DNA from: Fratercula arctica
Taxonomy: Eukaryota > Chordata > Aves > Charadriiformes > Alcidae
Assembly (NCBI GenBank): GCA_947846985.1
Contig: CANTUZ010000002.1
Location: 130,782,889 to 130,846,888 of the forward strand
Length of the DNA: 64,000 nucleotides
Direction: 5' to 3'
Part shown: one piece after another, positions 50,376-60,654 of the stretch
Numbering within the stretch: the first letter of the stretch is position 1
How the letters are laid out: the number at the start of each line of letters is the position of its first letter
The notes under the pieces: generated by a model
Database searches by the model: none
The model's input: only the letters and a program-made list of their open reading frames with translations
Told to the model about the DNA's origin: nothing
Program-made: the position numbers and the translations under genes

Positions 50376-53013
50376 TTAACAAAAGCACGTCTAAAGCTCC
50401 AGCTGTGGCTTCTGCCTCTTGGGCAGCCCAATGTTCAGTACCCACCTTCCCACTCTGCTGTGCCTCCACACCCAAGACTTTTGGTCAGGTTTGATCGAGT
50501 ATAAGGTTTGGTCCTTAGGAAGAGAGCTGGGGTCCTTTCGGACCTCATGGTGCTTTGGTGCCACTGTATGGTGAAAGACAGCTGGCCGGTGCAGCGTCCA
50601 AATGCTGCCTGCCTTCGGACAGGTACCCTCCTTATGGTGCCAGGACAGATTCATCCTCAGTCCCCAGCCAACGGTTGCTCAGTGAGTTCAGGCACTTTTC
50701 TCTAATGAACGGGCCGGTGTTGAAGGTGTGTGTTGCCCTGGCCGCCAGCTCGTGCTGTGTCCAGCAGATTGCTTCCAAACACCTGGAAAAATGAAAAAGC
50801 AGAACAAAACTCTTTCAGGCTGCTAAGTACCAAGTATGAAAATCAGCAGAAGTGAAGATTTTAATCTCACTTTACACACAAAGAGATTTTTCAAACTGAG
50901 TATCAGAAAAAGAAAAGCACACCAAAACCCCACATCCAAATATGTAAGTACTCCATTTAAAAATTGGTTTCAATACAGCTGGTTTGTCAATCTAAAGCAA
51001 AATCATCGAAAGCCAATAAAAATATAAGAAGCAGAGCTGCGTTATGGCGGAGACAAGAAGCCACGATGACATCCAAGTGGCAACAGCAAAGCATCTGTGC
51101 TTGTGCTCAATCCACAGAGCATTCCAGGAGCAGTCCATGACCGAGTGTCACAGCAGCTCCTGTTCACCTTTGAAACAAGTTACTAGAGTTGCAATCAGTT
51201 TCCTCTTAATCTAGAATATCAATCAAAAAGCAGGCCTGATAACCAATTCCTACTTTTCTTCTCCTATTTTGCTTATTTCAAATAGTATTACTGGTCTAGG
51301 GAAGAGTCTTACTGTACGATGTCCCTGTGTACCCATTTCACAGTGTCCAGCAACTACCTGGTGAAGCCTCAAAACAGTTTTTTAGTGACAAAGTATTCTG
51401 AGATTTTTGCTGCCCTGAATTATTTGGGGTGTTAGAAGAAATGTTTTGTTTAGTGGGAGAGACTAACAGCTCCGGGAAATCAAGGACATTCACATGCTTG
51501 ATTTTTCATAAGCACACATTTTAATGCCTTATAGCTGTTACAGAAAATTTACAGTATAGGTAAAGGTAGAAATAGAGTTTCTCTATCTAAATAGGGACAT
51601 GTACAGATAAACATATGTATTCACTAGCTTGCATTGCAGACTTTCATAGTGTAGATCATCTGAAGGGTTATGATTACACACACCAGCAGATAGGATTGGA
51701 GGCAGAATGCAGGAGCCACAACTTTATAAAGCAAAGACCTTTCAAAGGCCTCAAGTTCTGTCCTGTACGTGCCTGAAGCTTTCCACTTATTGCAGTTCTG
51801 GTGGCTGCCGTGCCATGTTCCCCCATGGACATGAGGAAATAGGTTTTTGTAAGGTCTAAGACCACGGAAACAATTTACCCAGAAAATTGTGGCGATACCG
51901 TAGGGTGAAGGGCACAGCGGAAGGCAGAGATTTGCTCTGTGTGTCTTGTTCCCAGGACAGAGCTGTTAAAAGGCTTTTCTCTCTTCTGCTGTTGTCTGAA
52001 GTTGACAACAGTTATCATTTAACTTTTTTCCTTTCCAAACTTTGCCGAGCCCATACTCAGGGCTCTACAGCAAAGAGGAGTCTACTTAGGATGAGGTGAA
52101 TTACTTGGGCTTGGTAAAGACTGGTCTGAATGTTTCCCTTTTCTTCAATTTATTGGGTCAGTAAACATTGATACAGTTTTTACTTAATTTCCTGGCTCTG
52201 TCCGGAGTTTGAATGGTGTGAATGCTGTGCAGTAAACCAGTCACTAAGTATTTCTTGCTTAAAATATTCAGTGAGACCTACACGTCCTGAGATACCTGTA
52301 TTTTGCCAGGAGTTCCAGTGGGCTGTGCACAGCCCCCTCCCCTGCAAACCGAAATAAATCAAGGAAGGCCTCGCATGTGGCATGCTTATCTGAAACTAAT
52401 ATCTAAAGCCTTCACAAATATCTCTTTTTTCTCTCCCTCATTACTGTTGTTTTTAAGCGGCTGTCAGGATTTGCTGCAGATGGGAAAATAGCTTTTATTC
52501 ACCCCCTCACCCTCTGTCGCCAAATATGTAATTATCAGAAGAAGCAGTTCCTGTAAAATGTGTTTTCCAATAAGAGCGCACACTTTTTGAGATGTGTTAT
52601 TACGGTCTCATTTGATAAAAACAGTAAAGCATGCACAATTTCAAATGAGAGAAGTCCTGCTGACTGCAATAACATATACATTTGCTGACTGAAATTGTAA
52701 CATCATTTGAGATAGATAGACACACAAAGAAAATCCCATGTAATTCAGGTATTACGACAGCATATCTTGTTTCCAGGGATATACTGGAAGGCATAAGCAA
52801 TCCCTCAGTCACCAGTTAGCTTGGCTGGTAAAAAGCACGCATATTCATACTGAACGAATAAACTACACGGTGGCTGCAGCAAGAAGGAGTTGGACTTGAC
52901 GATGCAGGAGTCGCGTCCTGATCTGTGTTAGAGGCATCACAAGAGAGACACAGCAGCATTAATCCTGCCATTAAAAAAAATCACTTTTATTTTTTTTTCT
53001 TGGTGGAAAAATG

Positions 53014-53367
53014 CTAGGAGTTGCCTTTGAAGTGTCGACGTAGCACATTATGCTGAATAACTTCAGCTGCTTGGTTCTGCCTGTGCCTTTCTGCCAGCAC
53101 AGGGAGTCCAGGGGCAGCAGATGGGGATAGTGACATTTCTAACGGGAAGAGATGGGGAGGGAGGGAAGGAAGGGAGGGCAGCTCACACCTGCACATCTCA
53201 GGGGAGAGAGCACAGGGGAAAGGAAATTTGGAAACTCTCCTTGCTGGCGTTAGAAATGACCGGACTTTGGAAATCCTGGAAAACAGTCGCTGTGCACGCG
53301 CACTGAGCCCTGTGGATCCCAGGCGCAGGGGCCGTGCTGTGTGGCTGCTGTAGGTGGGTACGTCCAT
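53014..53367 (-). CDS. Unassigned 117-codon frame ending in an IQ-like motif
   Basis: A minus-strand frame from ATG 53367 to TAG (53016-53014). The C-terminus reads LAERHRQNQAAEVIQHNVLR and then RHFKGNS. AAEVIQHNVLRRHFK fits a loose calmodulin-binding IQ pattern (IQ, three residues, basic). AATAAA lies 22 nt past the stop (52991-52986). A long pyrimidine tract followed by TTAG lies inside the frame, just before EMSLSP. It could act as an acceptor, in which case only the last 42 or so codons would be coding. The N-terminal half is of low complexity (Pro/Ser/Arg). The product is unknown, and a GC-rich chance frame is possible. Confidence 0.22.
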   Translation of the reverse strand: MDVPTYSSHTARPLRLGSTGLSARAQRLFSRISKVRSFLTPARRVSKFPFPCALSPEMCRCELPSLPSLPPHLFPLEMSLSPSAAPGLPVLAERHRQNQAAEVIQHNVLRRHFKGNS

Positions 53368-53414
53368 AACCTCTTTTCCTCCAGATGCATTTTACTACTG
53401 GCAAAGAGAGACTT

Positions 53415-53520
53415 TATATATATTTAATATATACATACATATATATATTTAATATATATGTACACATTATATGTATATGTACATATATGTATATACAATC
53501 AATATATATTAATGTATTAG
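53415..53520. repeat. AT-rich simple repeat
   Basis: About 100 bp of TATATATTTAATATATACATAC-type sequence, almost free of G and C. Confidence 0.85.
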
Positions 53521-55312
53521 GCCAGATAATTTATAACAGTTTCCCAAAGCTTCTGTCTACAAAAAAAAACCCACCTTTTTTTTTTTTTTTTTTTGTCCTT
53601 GGCCTTTAGCCTAAACAGCTGCCTTAGCTACAGGTGTTGTGTTTTTAAATTTAAATTTCTTACTAACAGGATTTCTTGCTGACGTAACTGAGAAAGCAAA
53701 ACTTTTAATAGCAAACCTGGCTCTTTGCTCACAGGAGGGAATGGTCACTCATTCTGAGCACTACAGTCCCCGTCTGCCCGTTTTCCTGCCCTGCACAAAA
53801 CCTTCAAATACTACCGAGTATCTACTGAGTAGATGATAATTTTTTCTTAAATTGTAACTTCTGCTAAATGGGCACATCCATTGTGTTTTTTGTTTTCCAA
53901 GAGGTTTGGCATCTCTCCTGAAGAAGAACCTCCGTAGTGACTGTGAAGTTGGATTAATTCTTACATACATTCTGTTCAGCCAGATTTGATTTAGGCATTT
54001 CACTGTATTACCCATATTTTTTGTATTTTTTAATATAGTAGTGTAGTTTAACAATTTCGGTAATGCAAATAAAAAAAAAAAACAAAACAAACCCACAACA
54101 AAACACAACCCTACAATAAGTAAAGATAAATACAGAAGAGCAAAATTTTAGCATTAGTCCTCTGAAAGCAATAGGATTGAAAAATCTGCCCTTCACCTAT
54201 GAGATGCATAAAGGAGGAAATAATCAAACAAAACATAATGCATACAAGAGTAAGCTGTTGTTCACTTTGACCAAAAATTAATTTGACCCCATTTTAGAAT
54301 GACTTGACTTCATTTCACATCAGAATATCAGCTGAACAGACTGGTAGTTATCTTTTATAATCATGTAATTCACTGAAGAAATCTGCCCTAGGTCTGTGGA
54401 CATTGCATGTAGTGGAAGTTTTCTTACATCTTTCAAGCCTTAAAGATGCATTAATAGCATAGACATAACATAGATAGAACAAGGAACATCATTAATGGAA
54501 GTTTCACGTGTGACTCTCAGAAAAACAGACTGTCAGCAGCAGTACGCCTTTCTGGTTCCCCAAGTGACCTTCCAGTGAGTCTGACTGCTAGATATACAGT
54601 TTCTCTAACCTGTAAAAGTTTTGGCAATTTTAATATTTTAATTATGGAGGAAAGGGGTTCCTAAAAAAATTTCTAAAGTAGTTGCTTATCTAGGACAATC
54701 CAAAACATTAAAATAAAAAAAAAATTATTCTCAGATGGGTAATAAGGAAAACAAAAAGTAGTTGGGTGAAATAAATAATTTTGATACCTTCAGGATGTTG
54801 TTATTGATTTTGACCAAAAAAACTTAGAAATAGTGGGTTTCAACTCGCTTAAATTCAAGGTGCTTTAGCAAATAAGAAATATTTTGCTACTTTTTGTTTT
54901 TGGCAAGTTGGCATTATTCAAGGAAAGATTGTTGGGCTGCAAAAACATTGTGATTCTGCTGATAAGCCAGGAGTCAAGCTGTGATAGTTGTACTCATATT
55001 AGTATCTATTTGACAATCCGAGTTGCTCTATAGGGTACAACTGCACAGCCCGGTTCTAAATGACTTTATATACCTTCTTCTGGAATAGATATGCAAAGGG
55101 CAATATAAAGATTTTGCAAATAGTACAACAGGAAACAAGATGTCAGGGTGAGCAGATCAAACCATAGATTTTAACTTTGTAAATGGTAGTTTTCTTTTAG
55201 TAATTTTGGGTTTATAGAAAGAAAATGTTATAACAAATAGAACAAATAAATAGACCAATATGCTCCTTCCTTATGCACCTTTGGAGTATATGGCTAGGGT
55301 AACCAAAACTTT

Positions 55313-55369
55313 AGAATAGAATAGAATAGAATAGAATAGAATAGAATAGAATAGAATAGAATAGAATAG
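55313..55369. repeat. (AGAAT)n microsatellite at a CR1 end
   Basis: About eleven perfect copies of the pentamer AGAAT. It lies directly before a CR1 3' tail and has evidently grown from the CR1 terminal repeat. Confidence 0.95.
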
Positions 55370-55440
55370 TTCAGTTGGAAGGGACCTACAATGATCATCT
55401 AGTCCAACTGCCTGACCACTTCATTACTGACAAAAAGTTA
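55370..55440 (-). mobile_element. CR1 LINE, 3' tail fragment
   Basis: TTCAGTTGGAAGGGACCTAC, then ATGATCATCTAGTCCAACTG, the standard CR1 end in antisense orientation, joined to the pentamer microsatellite. Confidence 0.9.
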
Positions 55441-55462
55441 AAGCATATTTTAGTGACATAGA

Positions 55463-55625
55463 ACCACAGAATCATAGAATTGCCTAGATTGGAAGGGACC
55501 TTTCGGATCATCGAGTCTAACCATCAACCTAACACTGACAAAAAACAGCACTAAAATGTATCTCTAAGCACTATGTCTACCTGTCTTTTAAATACCTCCA
55601 GGGATGGTGCCTCCTGGACGTGACT
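55463..55625 (-). mobile_element. CR1 LINE, 3' end fragment
   Basis: CAGAATCATAGAATTGCCTA, then GGAAGGGACCTTTCGGATCA, CATCAACCTAACACTGAC and TTTTAAATACCTCCAGGGATGG on the plus strand. It is an antisense CR1 3' end of the subtype also seen at 37272, and it lies beside another CR1 tail. Confidence 0.92.
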
Positions 55626-57049
55626 GGCCAACTTCTGATAAGCCCAACTAGAGGTGTTGAGTGTCTCCAAATTTTACTGAAGCTGAGAGCTGGATATACT
55701 CAGCAATATATATTTGCATATATTCCAATCTTGTCACAGTTGTAATGCAAATGATTTTATTTAAGTGTGGACGAGAAGCCTGTGATAAAATAAAGAAATG
55801 ATATTTCCTTCCAGGCTGGTATTGGTTCTACTGCAAATGCTTTATACAAAAGTTACTTGGTTCAAGATGCTGAGCCTGGATGTCTGTGAGAGGGACAGGG
55901 CAGCAACACAGGAGGGAATGCCACCTTCTGGCCTCGCCAGAGGAGCAGCACTCTGCAAAGTCCACAGTCACTGTCACTGCTGTGATGGGAGCGGAAACGC
56001 GGCTGCTCCCTGTTTTACTGCTGCTCCATCGACAGGTACAGTTAATCCTAGTGACAGTCCACTTCTTCGCCCCAAAATCACAGCGTTCTGGCGATAAAAT
56101 GTGGAAAAAAAATGATGAATATAATTTCAGTTTTGAAAATGTGGAAGGAAATAAGGAAGAAAGTATAGGTGGGGTAAACAGTTACATAAAACATACAATC
56201 AAACGCAAGATGTTTGAAATATTTATAGACAAAACATTGCAATATCAGTGAGTCAGGCACTAATATTAGGTTTATTTGAAAGAGGAGACTTTCTCCAAAC
56301 ATTCTGTCAATAAAACAAGGATGACTAAGGCACCATAATTCTGTGAGAAGAGCTAAAATTCACCATAAGCTCAAAGCATTCGGTAATTACAATTATAATG
56401 ATCTATTTTTTTAATACTTGGATTGCAGTGGTGCCTTCTGTAAGTAGCTTGTAATCAGGACTGTTGCTTCCCTGCTGTGTACTGTATAAATATTTATGAA
56501 ATTAGTAAAATAATATTTTAAGGGTTCTTTGAAATGTGAATCATGGCCAGATCCAAAGCACCTAATAAGCATCAAGCCCCAGGAGAGTGACCCAGAATCC
56601 TTTAATTCTGCAGTGAGATTGTTTGACATCTCCAACGAGCAACCCAGAAACCCTACACAATGAGGAGACTGGTTCAGTGCAGTGCAAGATAGCTTTCTGC
56701 TGAGGATGGCAGACAAACTGAATTAATTCTTATTTTCCAACGCAGTTCCCACTGTAATTCATATTTCAAAGCATTAACAGCCTGCAAAACATACAGCATG
56801 ACACAGTAAAGTATATAGCAGAATCTAAGGACAGGGATTTTGCTGGAATACCAAGCTGAAAATAGAGTCAGATCCCTAACTGTGATGGGTCTTGACTATA
56901 TGCATTTGTTTTGGATGTTTAAATTGATGTTACATGGATTTGACATCAAATTCAGTCTGTTTTGCAATGGTCTCACACGTTTCCAAGGGACGTCACTTTG
57001 ATCACAGTTCTGTGAACTATAAGATGGTAGGCAAACTAAACTACCTTAT

Positions 57050-57116
57050 TTAGTTGGACTCGATGATCTCAAAGGTCCTTTCCAACCATGAAGATTCTAT
57101 GATTCTATGATTCTAT
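57050..57116 (+). mobile_element. CR1 LINE, 3' tail fragment
   Basis: TTAGTTGGACTCGATGATCTC, AAAGGTCCTTTCCAACC and the terminal repeat GATTCTATGATTCTATGATTC, a sense CR1 end. Confidence 0.9.
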
Positions 57117-57126
57117 TTTCACCCAC

Positions 57127-57159
57127 AATAAAGTATATGACTGTGTCATATACTTTATT
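57127..57159. repeat. Perfect 15-bp inverted repeat (hairpin)
   Basis: AATAAAGTATATGAC, loop TGT, then GTCATATACTTTATT. All 15 pairs match. It lies just after the CR1 tail and before an AT/AC microsatellite. Confidence 0.95.
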
Positions 57160-57166
57160 TATATAA

Positions 57167-57197
<31 letters not shown>

Positions 57198-57202
57198 TAT
57201 AG
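57160..57202. repeat. (AT)n(AC)n microsatellite
   Basis: TATATAAATATATATATATA runs into ACACACACACACACATATA, directly following the hairpin. Confidence 0.92.
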
Positions 57203-60200
57203 GATCCTGACACAAGAAGAACACTGATGCAATCTCTAGACCAAATCATTGATCCCTTCAGTGACTGTTTTCTCTATCTTGGTCTTGATCTGGAGGTCAA
57301 GAGACTAATCTAAGAGTAAAGCAAGTATTTTTAGGTTCATTGCCCTAATGTCCACTGTAATCAGGTGGAAACCTTTAGCTCTGCTGTCTCTTGGTGGCAC
57401 TGGGTGGTTTCACAGTTTCCTAGAGGTCATTCACAGGAACCACTGTAGACTTGTGGACCTGAGGAACAGCAGTATCATTCCTCAGTGGACTTGGGTAGCT
57501 ACTGCCAGCGAACAACCATCAGCTTCTTCTCTGCAGGGTTGTGAGCCTTCACCACAGTATGGATCTGAAGTAGGCTGAGCTTATAAATTAATCTGATTTC
57601 CCCAAACTCACTGTAATATAACTGAAATGTCATTAGTCTCTCTTTGCCTATGTTGTAAGAGGGACCTTGGAGGAAGTAAACGACTAGGAGTGATACGATG
57701 AAATTGTCTTGTGTCCTCATTTGATCTTTTACTCAAAAATAATTAAGAGGTCAGACTCATTAATTACATAGCAAGGTGTTACTTGCATTTTGGCCAGATA
57801 CAAACTATCAAAAGAAAGTGAAGGCATCTGATCCTGAGGTTCAAAATACTCAAAACAATAGAAACAAAAGCAATCTGCATCATGGTAAGTGTTTTGTCAT
57901 GTGCACAGTAATGTAGAGAGAATCTAGCAGTTGCATGGTCACCTCAGCTTTCTACATATGCTAAGTTTTTCTACCAAGAAAAAATAAATATCAAAGGGTT
58001 AAAAAGACCCAAGCTGACTCTCATCTTGCTAGATTACAAAATTTTCCAGCTTTTTAAATCTCCTACGTGAAGTTGTGATTATTCCCATTTCCTGCCTTCC
58101 CTTAAAACTGGGAAGTGATTTGCACACTTGGAGTTGAAGTGAGGTCTCCCCGTTGGGCGAGGGTTTGTCCTGTTACTGGGGGTGCATTTTAGTTACTGCA
58201 GAACAGCAGGGGGTTTCGTGGAAGCCAGGAACCACTACTTTATAAATGCATATATACGAAATAATGCAAATTATCATATCCTACAGGGTACATTTTTTGA
58301 GTTGTCAAGAGAGCATTACTCCCTTCAGGAGATCTTTATGTGCATGAAAGCAAAATACTCAATGTTGCCTGCATGCTTTATATTGTTTTTACTCTATTAA
58401 TTTGTTAGAAAAAAAAAAGAAAGTAATATTTGACTATTTGAACAGGTAAGATAAACACTAAAATGTTCAAGAAAGAAACCGAATAAGCTCTGTTTAGGCT
58501 TTAAATTCTTCATAACTCTTCCAAAGTTGGTATCAAGCCCAGAATAAAAGCAGGAGGTTGGCTGTAAATTAGTGCCTCACTTCGTAAAATCAACAACTGC
58601 TCTCTGAATTACAGTGCTAGGAGACCTTATCCTTGCTGACGATTGACAGGCTGTTATCTTCCTGAATAAAAAATGAGTAATCAGACGTGGAAGGAAGTTC
58701 TGTACTTGGAACCAAATTCTACACATCTTTCAGCGTGACACAAACTTGCTCAAGTCAATGAAGCCATTTTTTAGAAGGATTTTTACGGCTTGGCCCTTGA
58801 TAAGATAAGTGCCTACACATAATATGCACTTGTCACTATGCTCCTGAATGACTCAGAAGACTAGTAACGTGGCAGAAAGCCTTTCACCTGTAGACTGTCA
58901 GTTTGAATCTGTCAAGCAACCAAAAGTCCTTGCTGCAAGAAATCTTATGCAAAAATTCCAAGAAATGCTAGGAGAATATTAAGGCTGCATGTGCAATTAT
59001 ATACTCAAATCTGGAAGGGTTGTCACTCATTTTTAACGTGCCCCTTTCTGCTACAGCCTTATGATTCAGTCTTTAATAACCCAAGCGCATATCACCTTTT
59101 GAGCAGTGCGGTACAGGCAGTTTCCCCAAATCTGCAGAAATCTTTGCTTTGGTGAACAGAAATCTTTATTCAGTTCCTGAGCACCCTGTAAGCCTGTCGC
59201 CGTCTAAGCAAAGCAATACAAAAATAAGCACGTTTGAGTGGCACTGCACATCACAGTCACTGTCATGATCAAACTTCAGTTGTACTGAAAAAGTCTTTCC
59301 TGAAAACTGATTGCTTTGAAATAGTGAAGCTGAAAGGAGAAATACCCGTTTAAACTATTTGGAAATCAGTGCACTTATATAATCAGGAATAGTAGGGATT
59401 GCTAGTTACAGATTAAATGTTTTTTGCCTCCTGGGATATCATTTGCTGCCATCAAATGAAATGCAAAAGACCTAAATGCTCCCTTAGCCTTTTCATAGGA
59501 AAATAGGAACAAGAATATGAACACCTGACCAAGAATCTCTCCTAAAACCAAGTTCTGCTGCCTTAAATTTGCCATGAAACTCCTCCTTTGAAGTCCTGTT
59601 TCCTGCAGATCTCTGCACGTACTAGCAAATTTCCCCACCTCCCCTTACTACAAGACCTACTGCGTAAAAATCTCCCACAACACCGGGGGGTTTTTGCTCA
59701 TCAAGTGACCGACGGTCACTGAGCTCCGTGCACAAGCTGAAGTTTTGAAGAAGGTTTTGTTGCAGTAGCTGCCCCCTGGCTAAATCGACACCTTTTCACA
59801 CTTTCTGTGGAAAGAAAGCTAGGTGAAGATGATAATTCCTGTGGTGGTCACGTGTGTTTCTTCTGCCGCAGCAGGCAGAGTTTTTCTCTGCATGGTTGTA
59901 TAGTAAAACTATCTGCAATGCCACACGGCAGGCTTTGAGGAAAACATGGGTTGAGACTCCTGAAAAATCCGGTGATGCTCGTAGTAGACAGAGCTGGAAA
60001 GTCTTTGTAACATTGTATTTTGTTGGGATGCTGATTCTTGGTCAGCACTTATAACAGATTCACCATCAGGTCAAGTTTTTTTGGGAGTTGCTGTTGGGCT
60101 GGAGGCAAAGCTCAGATTTAGTCATACAGCACTGAAATTAAGAGAACTATTTTCTTGCCAAAAACGAGGTGTTAACTATCCTACTAGTTGAAACCAGACT

Positions 60201-60592
60201 AATTAACTCGGAGAGTGATTGATATCACGCAACCAGAGTTATAAGAAAAAGCAGTAGGCGTGATGCTGAGCCACTGAGGAAACACGCAGCAGAGTATGGT
60301 CAAGGATCCCTTGTCCACAGAAAGGTACTTGGTTTGTGTGCTAAATGTGGCAAAACCTGCCCGGGGCTGCTCAAGCAGCTCTACAGCTTGATGCTGAGCC
60401 CTCTGGGGAGATGACTAGCTTGGCTGCAATGGTGAGTGTCCCACCACCAAGGTCAGAGACCTCCTGTGCTGCATGCTGAAGGTGCACCTGAGCTGCCTCT
60501 GCAGGCACCAGCTCAGGTCCGGGCTCATTAACATCTTCTCCTTCTCCTTGACTCCCTGTTTGCACTGAAGGGAGAAGAGGGGGCCGTCTCAC

Positions 60593-60654
60593 CTGTCGGT
60601 ATGGAAATGGAGTCATCTGGATCTAGCAACCTCAGCCCATAATTCAGCATCAGC
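60593..60654 (-). other. Exon-like 62-nt segment with strong splice sites
   Basis: Minus strand: acceptor CTTTACTCTCAG, 62 nt, then donor CAG followed by GTGAGA (60587-60592). Only one frame is open, giving LMLNYGLRLLDPDDSISIPT. It sits at the edge of a GC-richer block (60371-60616) that has an 81-codon minus-strand frame. No known gene is recognised. Confidence 0.2.

Noticed and set aside
53098..53143. Intron of 46 bp inside the 53014-53367 frame
   Set aside because: The donor GTGTGAGC and the TTAG acceptor look fair, but 46 bp is too short for a vertebrate intron, and splicing them leads to a frame with an early stop.
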